From assembly GCF_010731815.2 (NCBI RefSeq), contig NZ_AP022592.1, positions 186,001-250,000 of the forward strand: a stretch of 64,000 bases of DNA, in the 5' to 3' direction. The stretch is from Mycolicibacterium arabiense (lineage in GTDB: Bacteria; Actinomycetota; Actinomycetes; Mycobacteriales; Mycobacteriaceae). Every line of letters begins with the position of its first letter. Position 1 is the first letter of the stretch. Below are positions 47,215 to 55,306 of the stretch, piece by piece. Position numbers and translations under genes: made by a program. Under the pieces are notes generated by a model, which was not told the DNA's origin, searched no databases, and was given only the letters and a program-made list of their open reading frames with translations.

Positions 47215-47231
47215 GATGAGCAGCGCTCATC
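47215..47231. promoter_or_regulatory. Hyphenated palindrome between the LysR gene and the LysR remnant
   Basis: GATGAGC-AGC-GCTCATC, 58 bases upstream of the LysR start and 38 bases upstream of the remnant start. Position is right for a LysR-family binding site in a divergent promoter. Function inferred. Confidence 0.4.
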
Positions 47232-47268
47232 AGATGCAGCCGATTGATGCTCGACATAGATTCGACGA

Positions 47269-47334
47269 ATGACATCTCTGCGAATACCGGAGTGCCTGGT
47301 GGCGTTGGTGGAACACGGCTCGGTCAGCGGTGGC
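47269..47334 (+). pseudogene. LysR N-terminal remnant (third copy)
   Basis: An ATG opens a plus-strand reading MTSLRIPECLVALVEHGSVS, which matches the first 20 residues of the LysR at 46261 (16 of the first 22 positions identical by eye). After SVSGG the similarity ends abruptly and the frame runs into the 3' end of the opposite nitroreductase gene. No helix-turn-helix or ligand domain follows, so it cannot be functional. It looks like a deleted LysR gene, divergently placed from the intact one. Confidence 0.7.
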
Positions 47335-47806
47335 ACCGACCCAGATCGTGACAGGGCGTCAACGTCACGATCGGGATCCGACGTCTCTTACGCGCCTGAC
47401 ATATCCGGTACCGGTTGAATGCGTTGTCGTTCACCAGGTCCCACAGCCGTTCGTAGTCAAGATCGTCGAAGTGGACGACCTTCGCGGTGGCGGGCATGCG
47501 ATGGCCGGCCACGGTGATCTCGACCCGATGGTCGGCTCTGATGCGGTGGTACCAGCGTGGTGACCACGGTTCGCCGTGGTTCGACGCGACGACGACGTAC
47601 TTCGAGGCGTCGATCGCGTAGACCAGGCTGTCGGTGTTCATGGGACCGGTCACGGATCTCATCGTGTGCAGGAGCAAGAACGGCGGGCCGACCGACATCC
47701 ACGGAAGCCGTTGACCGATCCGACCGCGGGTGCCCTTGTGGATCGCGTCGTGCAGTCGCACCAGCGGAACGCCCAGATAGCGCTCCAGCAGCGGGATGTT
47801 GCTCAT
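47324..47806 (-). CDS. Ddn-like nitroreductase-family (deazaflavin) protein
   Basis: 160 residues. The split-barrel signature of mycobacterial F420-dependent nitroreductase-like proteins is present (FLLLHTMRSVTGPMNTDSLVY, YVVVASNHGEPWSPRWYHRIRADHRVEITVAG, MPATAKVV). The usual basic GR before TG is MRS here, so cofactor binding may be altered. The C-terminus is Arg-rich (ARKRRRIPIV) and overlaps the LysR remnant by a few bases. It follows the acyl-CoA-dehydrogenase-like gene by 45 bases, so both may form an operon. Confidence 0.82.
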   Translation of the reverse strand: MSNIPLLERYLGVPLVRLHDAIHKGTRGRIGQRLPWMSVGPPFLLLHTMRSVTGPMNTDSLVYAIDASKYVVVASNHGEPWSPRWYHRIRADHRVEITVAGHRMPATAKVVHFDDLDYERLWDLVNDNAFNRYRICQARKRRRIPIVTLTPCHDLGRCHR

Positions 47807-47851
47807 GATGTCTTCTCCTCCCCGACACTTCGAAGCCGGTGGCGGTCGTCC

Positions 47852-49048
47852 TCACACCATCGGGGTGATGGGCTCGTCGATTCCGAGTAGCGCGCGGCCG
47901 TACACTTCGGCGGCGACTGCGGGATTGGTGACCGCGTGTCGGCTCGCGACTTCGCTGTCGCGCCAGATGCGCTGCAGCGGATTGCTTTCGGCGAACGATC
48001 CCGAACCCTGAACTGTCATCAGGATGCGTACGGCCTCCCGTGCGTGAACGATCGCCTCGGCGGTGTGCATCTTCAGTCGGGCGCGCTCGAGCGGGCTCGG
48101 GGTGGTGGTCGTCGCTCCGGCCTCGTCCACGGCCCGGACGACACCGACGGCCAGCGTCTCCGCGAGGTCGATGTGCTGCGCGGCGTCTGCCATGGCGACT
48201 TGGGTCGTGGTGGCGTCCACCGCGCGCTGGTAGATCGTGCCGGTGATCGACTTGCCGTCGAGTCCGTCGCGGACGAGTTCCCAGGCGGCGGCCGCTAATC
48301 CGAGCTGGGGACCGACGAGATCGGTCGGTGCTGCCGTGGCGAAGGGAACCCGATACACCGCGCCTCGCGGTGACGAGGCGGCGAGCCGACCGGACATCAG
48401 CATGCTCATCGGGATGAACCGGTGCGACGGAATGAACACGTCGTCGGCCACGACGGTGTTGGATCCGGTGCCCCGCATCCCCGCTACGTGCCAGGTGTCC
48501 TCGATCGACACCTCTGCGACTGGCAGGACGGCCAGTCCGGGTTGGTCGCGCCCCCGGGGTGCGCCGGCCCCCAGGAAGAGCCACTGTGCGTGCCAGATTC
48601 CCGAGCAGTAACCCCAGCGTCCGGTGAGCCGGTAACCGCCGTCGGCCGGCACGACCGCCCCGGACGGGGCGGTGACTCCGGCGATACGGGCATGGGGGTC
48701 CGCGTCCCAGATCTCGTCCTGGAGTTCGTCGCCGCACATTCCCGCGAACCAGGCCGCACCGGACATCAGGCTGGCCACCCAGGCCGTCGCGCCGTCCCCA
48801 CGGCCGAGCTCGCGCATCACGGCGAGCTTCGTCTCGAAGGTCTCCTCTAACCCGCCGTGCCGCATCGGTTGCATCAGCCGGAAGAGTCCGGCGTCCTCCA
48901 ACGCGCCGATGACCTCGTCCGGTATCCGCCGATCGGCCTCGATCCGGGCGGCGTTACCGCGGAGCAGGGGCACGAGCCCTGAGGCGACCGCCACGAGACC
49001 TTCCGACGTCTGCTCGGGACGCTCTGGTCTTTCGGTGGTTCCTGCCAC
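47852..49048 (-). CDS. Acyl-CoA dehydrogenase-like flavoprotein (HsaA/HpaB-type monooxygenase)
   Basis: 398 residues from the GTG at 49048 (GAGG 7 bases ahead). The reading to 49102 is Gly/Arg-rich and unsupported. The N-terminal helical domain (RIPDEVIGALEDAGLFRLMQP), the flavin region (YRLTGRWGYCSGIWHAQWLFLGA) and the C-terminal helices fit the acyl-CoA dehydrogenase fold. The pattern TGRWGYCSG is typical of the oxygenase branch (HsaA, HpaB, DszC type) that uses reduced flavin from a partner. The small flavoprotein gene next to it could relate to that. Substrate unknown. Confidence 0.85.
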   Translation of the reverse strand: MAGTTERPERPEQTSEGLVAVASGLVPLLRGNAARIEADRRIPDEVIGALEDAGLFRLMQPMRHGGLEETFETKLAVMRELGRGDGATAWVASLMSGAAWFAGMCGDELQDEIWDADPHARIAGVTAPSGAVVPADGGYRLTGRWGYCSGIWHAQWLFLGAGAPRGRDQPGLAVLPVAEVSIEDTWHVAGMRGTGSNTVVADDVFIPSHRFIPMSMLMSGRLAASSPRGAVYRVPFATAAPTDLVGPQLGLAAAAWELVRDGLDGKSITGTIYQRAVDATTTQVAMADAAQHIDLAETLAVGVVRAVDEAGATTTTPSPLERARLKMHTAEAIVHAREAVRILMTVQGSGSFAESNPLQRIWRDSEVASRHAVTNPAVAAEVYGRALLGIDEPITPMV

Positions 49049-49172
49049 GTCAACCTCACTCTCACGGCCACCGCACCCGCCTCGCGGCGTCGACAGTGGC
49101 ACCCGACTGCATCCTATTGGGTTATCGACCCCAAATTAGCACCAGTCCCTGGCAGCTTTCCAAGATGCGGCG

Positions 49173-49925
49173 TCAGATGACCGGCAACAGGTGGCGCAGG
49201 ATTCCCGCCGAAGTCTCGGCCACTTCCTCGACGAACCGGAGGAAGTCGAACCGGGAATCCCGACCGGCGAGATCGGACAGTCCACGAATCACCAACCAGG
49301 GAATGCCGAAGGACTCGGCCACCTGCGCGATAGCGCCGCCCTCCATTTCGACTGCGCGGCCGTTGAATTCGCGGTGCAGTCGGTGCCGGACCGACTCGCT
49401 GTGGACGTATTGATCTCCTGTCAGGACCGTACCGTAGGCGATCCGCGGAGTGCGGCCGTTCCCGCCCGCCGCAGCCGAAAGCGGAGCCATCCGATACCCG
49501 TCCAGGCGCGCGGCAACCCGCTTCAGCAGCTCGGGGTGAACGCGGTAGCCCAGCCGATCGGTCGGATTGATGAAGGGCACGTGGCCGGCCTGATAGACGT
49601 GTGTCTGGGCGTCGTCGACGAGTCCGGCGTCGTGCTGCACCACCCGATCGGCGATCACGACGTCGCCGATATTCAGGTCCGGGTCCAATCCCCCTGCCAC
49701 GCCGGAGAACAACAGCGTCGTGCACCCGAAGCGATCAGCCAGAACCGTCGCGATGACGGCGCCGTTGACCTTGCCCATACCCGAACCGACCACGACGACG
49801 TCGCGCCCGTCGAGGGTGCCTGTGGTGAACTGGGCGTGGGCGACCAGCCGCGGTCGCGGGTGGGTTAGCAGAGTCCGCACGTAAGCAAGCTCCTGGGTTA
49901 TCGCACAGATCACGCCAACGGACAC
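49173..49925 (-). CDS. 5'-methylthioadenosine/S-adenosylhomocysteine nucleosidase-like protein
   Basis: 250 residues. Phosphorylase/nucleosidase fold: [11 protein letters not shown] start, [46 protein letters not shown], and the catalytic region [28 protein letters not shown], where the Glu of MEGG and the Asp of SD are the active-site residues of MTAN. It would cleave adenine from MTA or SAH in the methionine salvage and methyl cycle. Slightly longer than the E. coli enzyme because of an insert after [10 protein letters not shown]. Confidence 0.9.
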   Translation of the reverse strand: MSVGVICAITQELAYVRTLLTHPRPRLVAHAQFTTGTLDGRDVVVVGSGMGKVNGAVIATVLADRFGCTTLLFSGVAGGLDPDLNIGDVVIADRVVQHDAGLVDDAQTHVYQAGHVPFINPTDRLGYRVHPELLKRVAARLDGYRMAPLSAAAGGNGRTPRIAYGTVLTGDQYVHSESVRHRLHREFNGRAVEMEGGAIAQVAESFGIPWLVIRGLSDLAGRDSRFDFLRFVEEVAETSAGILRHLLPVI

Positions 49926-50348
49926 GGCTCAGTGTGACCACGAACGCCGTTGTCGTGCAACGTCGTGCCGCTTATGGGAAGCCATAACCGTGGCTACCTC
50001 CCTCCCGCCGAGCCTATTCCGGCTTGCGTGGTTTGTGGAGTTTGAGTTGCGCTCAGCGCAACCGAGGCTCCACAAATCGCACGTCGCGACTACTCGCGGG
50101 CGTTGTTGACGATATCGGCCTCCGGTTGTCGGCCATGACGGCCGGAACCGGGGACACGGGCGTGAATCTCGGTGGCCGTCACCGCCCATCGAGGGGCCCT
50201 ATCAACCGTGGTTATGCGATGCCCAAAGCAGCGTGCATCGAGCACCTTTAGACTCGAAAGCCATTGGGTGGCACGCTCGTTTTCACGAGGGGCGACGGCT
50301 GTGCACGACACCCTCCGACTCGGCACGCCATCGGCGTAGGAGGCTCTC
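49926..50348. other. Intergenic region between two divergent genes
   Basis: About 420 bases, with promoters for the nucleosidase (leftward) and the SDR (rightward). It holds one marked palindrome (50032-50076, listed separately). No convincing coding sequence is seen. No clear ribosome binding site was found for the SDR other than GTAGGAGGCTCTC just upstream of its GTG. Confidence 0.5.
50032..50076. repeat. Nested palindrome/hairpin
   Basis: Outer arms TTTGTGGAG (50032-50040) and CTCCACAAA (50068-50076) enclose inner arms GTTGCGCT (50046-50053) and AGCGCAAC (50055-50062), with 5-base internal loops between them. TGCG and CGCA outside extend the symmetry. As RNA it would fold into a two-stage stem on either strand. 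It could be a bidirectional terminator, a protein-binding site or a copy of a small repeated element. Confidence 0.7.
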
Positions 50349-51131
50349 GTGGAATCGACCACCACCGGCTCGACTGGGCAACTGCACGGGCTGGTCGCCT
50401 TCGTCGCCGGAGCTACCAGTGGGATCGGCAGACACACCGCCGAGTTGTTCGCAGCCGAAGGCGCGCACGTCGTGGTGGGAGGCCGACGACAGCAGGAAGG
50501 CGCGCAGGTGGTTGCCGCGATCAACGCGCAACGGGCACGTGCATCCGCCGTGTACGAGCCGCTTGACGTGACGGATGAGGGTTCGGTTGCAACAGCGGTG
50601 GGACACGCCGTGAGCCGATTCGGCCGACTCGACATCCTGGTCAACGCCGCCGGTGGTTCCGGGCCCGCCGACGGGCCGGTCACGACCGCGTCGCTCGATC
50701 AGGTCTGGCAGAACATCAACGTCGATCTGTACGGCTGCTTCCTGATGTGTCGCGCCGCCATTCCGCACATCGCGCGATCGGGAGGTGGATCGGTCGTCAA
50801 CATCGCGTCGCTCGCGGGTCTCGGTGCCACCACCGGGCGTGACGGCTACACCGTCGCCAAGGCCGGCGTACTAGCGCTCACCACGTCCACGGCCCGTGAA
50901 TTCGCCCCACAGAGGATCAGGGTCAATGCGATAGCTCCGGCGGCTGTGCGCACCGACCGGATAGACGAGTTGATGAAGCAGAGCGCCGAAGTGCGACAGA
51001 CCATCGCCAAGCAGACCCTCGGCGTCATCGAGCCCAGCGAAATCGCCCATGTGGCAATGTTCCTGGCGTCCGAGCGGGCGCGCAGCGTCACCGGCCAGGT
51101 TCTGACCGTCAACGGTGGCCTCTTCGATTAG
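50349..51131 (+). CDS. Short-chain dehydrogenase/reductase
   Basis: 260 residues, classical SDR. The cofactor motif is AGATSGIGRHTAE, with GGRR after beta-2 suggesting NADP(H). The structural motif is NAAGGSG, the catalytic Ser is in VNIASLAGL, and YTVAK carries the catalytic Tyr and Lys. It ends VTGQVLTVNGGLFD, the typical SDR C-terminus. Substrate unknown. GTG start with GGAGG ahead. Convergent with the carbonic anhydrase gene (39-base gap). Confidence 0.92.
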   Translation: MESTTTGSTGQLHGLVAFVAGATSGIGRHTAELFAAEGAHVVVGGRRQQEGAQVVAAINAQRARASAVYEPLDVTDEGSVATAVGHAVSRFGRLDILVNAAGGSGPADGPVTTASLDQVWQNINVDLYGCFLMCRAAIPHIARSGGGSVVNIASLAGLGATTGRDGYTVAKAGVLALTTSTAREFAPQRIRVNAIAPAAVRTDRIDELMKQSAEVRQTIAKQTLGVIEPSEIAHVAMFLASERARSVTGQVLTVNGGLFD

Positions 51132-51170
51132 CAGGCAAGCGACCCGTCGTCCACGACCCGCGAGCCGGGT

Positions 51171-51947
51171 TCAGAGGAGTTGGACCTGCCCGTTGTCGAG
51201 GTTGTAGTACGCGCCGACCAGTTTGACCTTGCCCTGACTCTCCAACGGCCCTATGACGGGTGACTGGCGGAGCTGGTCGCGCACAAGGGCGACGTTCTCG
51301 AGGACGGCGTTGGTGATCCGATCGCCTGGTTTCCCGGCAATCCGTTGGACCGCCGGCGACAGGGCGTCCTCGAGGAAGCCGAGATCGTCGGCGTCGGTCT
51401 TCTTCTTGTCATAGGCCCCCACGGCCGCGGTCAGGGCTCCACAGCGTTGATGTCCGAGCACCATCAGCAGCGGGGTGTTCAGCTCAGCCACACCGAATTC
51501 CAGACTGCCGGTGACGGCCTTGTCCAGCACCTCGCCAGCGCTGCGAACGACGACCAGATCGCCGAACCCCCGGTCGAAGATGAGCTCTACAAGCACCCGC
51601 GAGTCCACGCAGCTGAGAATCGTGGCGAACGGCTTCTGTGACGTCCGCACGGCGAGGCGGCGATCCACGTTGTCGTCGGCGCGCTCGAGATGGTCCGCTG
51701 CGAAACGTCGGTTTCCGGCGACGAGCAGCGCCAGCGCCTCGTCGCCGTTGGCTGCCAGTGGCGCAACGGTGGCTCCACCAGCCGGTGTCGGGGTCGACGG
51801 GTCGGCCGTCTGCGGTACGGCGGCGGTCGTCGAACCTCCCCGATTCGGGGACCCGCACGCCGCTAGCGCGAACGCTCCCGCCGCACCGAGCCCACCGGCC
51901 AGAGTGGACAGGAACCGACGACGAGACGGGTCGTTCGACCTGGGCAT
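51171..51947 (-). CDS. Exported (Tat, lipoprotein-like) beta-class carbonic anhydrase
   Basis: 258 residues from the ATG at 51947, fixed by GGAGGACG upstream. The longer reading to 52124 is unsupported. Twin-arginine signal SRRRFLSTLAGG with hydrophobic core and a lipobox-like LAAC, so the mature protein may be a lipid-anchored surface protein. Then a Ser/Thr/Pro linker and a beta-carbonic anhydrase domain: ILSCVDSR (Zn Cys and Asp-Arg), VVRSAGEV, VLGHQRCGAL (Zn His and Cys). It should interconvert CO2 and bicarbonate outside the membrane. Most beta-class enzymes are cytoplasmic, so the signal is notable. Confidence 0.9.
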   Translation of the reverse strand: MPRSNDPSRRRFLSTLAGGLGAAGAFALAACGSPNRGGSTTAAVPQTADPSTPTPAGGATVAPLAANGDEALALLVAGNRRFAADHLERADDNVDRRLAVRTSQKPFATILSCVDSRVLVELIFDRGFGDLVVVRSAGEVLDKAVTGSLEFGVAELNTPLLMVLGHQRCGALTAAVGAYDKKKTDADDLGFLEDALSPAVQRIAGKPGDRITNAVLENVALVRDQLRQSPVIGPLESQGKVKLVGAYYNLDNGQVQLL

Positions 51948-52252
51948 GAGAACGTCCTCCAAAGATGTTGGCAGTGACCGGTTCCTGCAGTTACAGCATC
52001 GTGCATACAGTATCCGATCGAAGTCGGCGGGCCCGACTCCTATGGTGGGCACACGTCCATTCAGACCGCGAATGACGCGGTCGGCGGAGGTCATCGAGCC
52101 GTTACGCGCGCACCCGGCACGCAACGGCCGCGAGCGCGTTTTCGAGACCCGATCGTGACGCCTCGGGGCTACCGCAAGGGTTGACGCCGTAGATCGTAAA
52201 CACCTACATCGCTAATGGTCTAGTTCCTATACAACATTAGCTGGAGGTCGGT
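51948..52252. promoter_or_regulatory. Divergent promoter region, carbonic anhydrase/RipA-like gene
   Basis: 305 bases without a gene. For the rightward gene TTGACG (52181-52186) with TACATC (52205-52210) is a possible -35/-10 pair at 18-base spacing. TATACA (52229-52234) is an alternative -10. Both are guesses from sequence. CTGGAGG just before 52253 is the ribosome binding site of the RipA-like gene. Confidence 0.35.
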
Positions 52253-53665
52253 GTGATGGCGTCGATTCGCGATGGTGGCACACCCGGCGCCTCGAAAAGG
52301 ACTGCGATTACTGCGTGCAACCGGTGTCGCGCAGCGGCAGTCGTCGCGCTCGTGCTGGTCGGTGGTTGCGCCGCTCTGCTCGACGCCGATCACGTCGCCC
52401 ATGCCGAGCCCGCCGGCAGCACAGTGGATCTGGTCGTTCAGGTGGCCGAGTCCGAACAGCGCCTCCACGACCTCGGCGCCTCGATCCAGCAACGGCAGGA
52501 GGAGGTGAACCGGGCCATCGCCGATGTCGGTTCCGCCCGCGACACCGCCGCCGAAGCCGGGCGCAGAGTGGCCGAGAGCGCGGCGGCGGTCTCGAGCGCC
52601 CGGTCCGCCATTGACGAGGCTCAGCGACGATTCGACCGCTTCGCCGCGTCGACGTACGTGCACGGCCCGTCGGCGTCCTATCTCGCCGCCGGCAGCCCCG
52701 ATGACCTGATCGCCGCGGCAACGGCGGCCCAAGCCCTTCCGGTGGCCTACACTCAGACGCTCACCGCCCTCCGACGGTCCCGTACCGAGGCAGCGAACGA
52801 AGAATCGGCGGCGCGATCGGCGCAGCGCGAATCCGACGCCGCGGCAGTCGAAGCCGTACAGTCCCAAGCGGACGCCGTTGCGGCACTGACGTCGACCCAA
52901 CGTGATTTCGCTGCCGAACACGACGAAGTGGCAGCCCTCACCGCGCGCCGCGACGCCGCCCGAACGCGTCTTGCGGCGCAGCCGACCGCCGGCCATGCGG
53001 ACTGGGACGTGGTGGCGGAGACGGATCACCCCGCCGCGAGAGCCGATCAGTGGGACACGACGTTGCCGATGGTGCCGAGCGCCAACGTGTCGACGGATCC
53101 GTTGGCGGTCGTCAACTCGGTGTTGCAGATCGCGTCCACGTCCGCCCAGACGACCGCCAACCTCGGCCGGTCGTTCCTCGCGCGGCTCGGCATCAACCTC
53201 GGGGGGGTCTCCGGCGCGGACGGGAGCGGAATCACCAACGGCGCGATCCCCCGGGTCTACGGCCGTCAAGCTGCCGAGTACGTGATCCAACGGGCCACGT
53301 CCCAGATCGGCGTCTCCTACTCGTGGGGAGGCGGTAACGCCTCCGGACCGTCGCGCGGAATCGACTCCGGTTCGCGAACAGTCGGTTTCGACTGCTCGGG
53401 AATCGTGCTCTACGCCTTCGCCGGAGTGGGCATCAAGCTACCCCATTACTCCGGTGATCAGTACAGGGCCGGACGCATGGTGCCGTCATCCCAAATGCGC
53501 CGTGGTGACGTCATCTTCTACGGCCCGAACGCCAGCCAACACGAGGCCCTCTACCTCGGGCAGGGCATGATGCTCGAAGCGCCCTTCACCGGCTCCGACG
53601 TTCACGTGTCACCGGTGCGGACGTCCGGAATGACCCCGTATGTCACGCGTTTCATCGAGTACTGA
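52253..53665 (+). CDS. ripA: NlpC/P60 peptidoglycan endopeptidase, RipA-like
   Basis: 470 residues, close to mycobacterial RipA (472). Signal peptide with VALVLVGGCAALL and cleavage near AHA-EP. A long coiled-coil region (about 55-240, blocks the active site in RipA zymogens), a linker, then NlpC/P60: Cys in VGFDCSGIVLYAF (about 381) and His in ASQHEALYLG (about 429). It cleaves the peptide stems of peptidoglycan during daughter-cell separation. The partner gene ripB, often next to ripA, is not here: an ECF sigma factor follows convergently. Start: GTG 52253 or ATG 52256. Confidence 0.88.
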   Translation: MMASIRDGGTPGASKRTAITACNRCRAAAVVALVLVGGCAALLDADHVAHAEPAGSTVDLVVQVAESEQRLHDLGASIQQRQEEVNRAIADVGSARDTAAEAGRRVAESAAAVSSARSAIDEAQRRFDRFAASTYVHGPSASYLAAGSPDDLIAAATAAQALPVAYTQTLTALRRSRTEAANEESAARSAQRESDAAAVEAVQSQADAVAALTSTQRDFAAEHDEVAALTARRDAARTRLAAQPTAGHADWDVVAETDHPAARADQWDTTLPMVPSANVSTDPLAVVNSVLQIASTSAQTTANLGRSFLARLGINLGGVSGADGSGITNGAIPRVYGRQAAEYVIQRATSQIGVSYSWGGGNASGPSRGIDSGSRTVGFDCSGIVLYAFAGVGIKLPHYSGDQYRAGRMVPSSQMRRGDVIFYGPNASQHEALYLGQGMMLEAPFTGSDVHVSPVRTSGMTPYVTRFIEY

Positions 53666-53673
53666 CCTCGGCC

Positions 53674-54312
53674 TCATACCGCTCCCGTCAGGTAGTCCTC
53701 CAACGCCTCCCTGATGGCGGCGCGCCCTCGATGAAGCAGTACACGTTGATTCGCCGTGCTGATCTCGAGTAGCGCGCACGCGTCGGCGGCCTCCAGCCCC
53801 AGCATGTCACGCAGCGTGACCACGGCCCGCTGCCGCTCGGGAAGCCTGTCGAGTTCGCGCCGCGCCACTGCGATCAACTCGTTACCGAGAACGAAGCCCT
53901 CCGGCGTGTCCGGAAAGGCGACGAGCGGGTGGGCGGTCCGCCAGTGCCCGGAATAGGCGAGCCCGGAGGCGCGAATGCGGGCGGGATCGACGACCCCCCC
54001 GGTGAAGGCCAGCATCGCGAGGTCCGCGTGGCGCCGCTCGCGCAGCCCGCGTCGTTTGGCGACGTTGGTGAGAACCGCGAAGAGCCAGGTACGCAACGAC
54101 GACCGGCTCTCGAATGAGACGATGCCCCTGAGCACTGCGATCCACGTCTCCTGCACGACTTCCTCGGCGATTTCACGGCTGGGCACGTAAATTCGTGCGG
54201 CCCGGAGCATGGCCGCCGTGTGCAGGTCGACGAGGTCGGCGAACGCGGATTCATCGCCGCCTCGCAGCGCGGCGACCAGGGCCGCGTCGTCTGCCTCCGA
54301 TGCCCTCGTCAT
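53674..54312 (-). CDS. ECF-family RNA polymerase sigma factor
   Basis: 212 residues from the ATG at 54312. An upstream reading to 54465 overlaps the divergent promoter region and is not convincing. Region 2 (LVDLHTAAMLRAARIYVPSREIAEEVVQETWIAVLRGI) and region 4 (LPERQRAVVTLRDMLGLEAADACALLEISTANQRVLLHRGRAAIREAL) are complete, with a longer than usual middle. No anti-sigma gene is adjacent, so its control is unclear. It ends with a short C-terminus after the helix-turn-helix. Divergent from the TenA-like gene. Confidence 0.9.
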   Translation of the reverse strand: MTRASEADDAALVAALRGGDESAFADLVDLHTAAMLRAARIYVPSREIAEEVVQETWIAVLRGIVSFESRSSLRTWLFAVLTNVAKRRGLRERRHADLAMLAFTGGVVDPARIRASGLAYSGHWRTAHPLVAFPDTPEGFVLGNELIAVARRELDRLPERQRAVVTLRDMLGLEAADACALLEISTANQRVLLHRGRAAIREALEDYLTGAV

Positions 54313-54539
54313 AACGGTCGAGATGCTAGCCACGGAGGGATCGCGGCGTACTCCTCGGCCGATGAGCCCGGTGAATTCCGCGCTTTCGCCGCGCGAACCA
54401 ACGCCGCGGGCGGCGCGATCAGTAGGACCCGTCGCAGCGCCCATATGAGCGATCCCCGTTGCCACGCAATGCTATTCACCTGCGCATGTCGAGCCGGCCC
54501 ACACGCGCGATCCGACGGCCGTCGACTAGCCTTCACGGC

Positions 54540-55097
54540 ATGCTCGAGTCTTTGTGGGACGCTGCCACGCGCCACCCGTTCCTCACCCACGTGCGCGAGG
54601 GCACCATCGCCGACTCGGATTTCGATCGATGGCTGGCGCAGGACGCGCTGTTCGTCGCCGACCTTCTGGCTTTTCAAGCACGTCTGCTCGCCCGCGCGCC
54701 ACGGTCGGCTCAGCCGGTGTTGGCGCGGGGGTGCGTTGCGGTCGTCGAGGAACTCGAGTGGTTCGAGTCGCACGCCGCTCGACGTCGGATGGATCCGGCC
54801 CAGCCCCCACTCGACGCCACTCTGGCCTACCGCGCGCTGCTGGGAAGGCTCGACGCGGCACCCTACGAAGCCGCCGTGACCGCGCTCTGGGTGCTCGAGC
54901 AGGTCTACCTGCTCGCCTGGCAACACGCCGCCGCCGACGCCTCCCCGTTCGCGACGTTCATCGAACACTGGACGGCGCCGGAGTTCGCGACCTACGTCGG
55001 CGACCTCGCCGGCCTGGCCAGTCCCCGTGGGCACGACGATCTGACCGCGGAGGTCCTGACTCACGAGGTGGCCTTCTGGGATATGGCACTGACCTGA
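54540..55097 (+). CDS. TenA-family protein
   Basis: 185 residues from the ATG at 54540. All-helical TenA/PqqC-like fold (LWDAATRHPFLTHVREGTIADSDFDRWLAQDALFVADL, then EELEWFESHA). TenA enzymes hydrolyse aminopyrimidines in thiamine salvage. The Cys of canonical TenA is not obvious here, so a TenA_E-type or non-thiamine role is possible. No thiamine genes are adjacent. Confidence 0.75.
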   Translation: MLESLWDAATRHPFLTHVREGTIADSDFDRWLAQDALFVADLLAFQARLLARAPRSAQPVLARGCVAVVEELEWFESHAARRRMDPAQPPLDATLAYRALLGRLDAAPYEAAVTALWVLEQVYLLAWQHAAADASPFATFIEHWTAPEFATYVGDLAGLASPRGHDDLTAEVLTHEVAFWDMALT

Positions 55098-55306
55098 TTC
55101 GGCGCTCCGCAAGCCGGCTCCCCATGACGAGCCGGTATGGTCTGGGTTGACCGTCCCACCGCTGATCGCGACGTCGCGACCGCTCGGTACCGGCAATCAA
55201 CGCGGCGAATCGCTGCCATGCGGAAGATTAATGAAGCATCCGTCGATCCTCTGCGCGCTCGCCCAATCGGCACCGAATGCCGCCCGGCGCCTCCTAACAT
55301 CGAACG

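Noticed and set aside
47457..48737. 426-codon minus-strand reading across the flavoprotein genes
   Set aside because: Off-frame shadow of the acyl-CoA-dehydrogenase-like and nitroreductase genes, very Arg-rich.
52220..53290. 356-codon minus-strand reading
   Set aside because: Antisense to the RipA-like gene, with Gly/Arg-rich composition.
54309..55196. 295-codon minus-strand reading across the TenA region
   Set aside because: Antisense to TenA, whose plus-strand product has clear family motifs.
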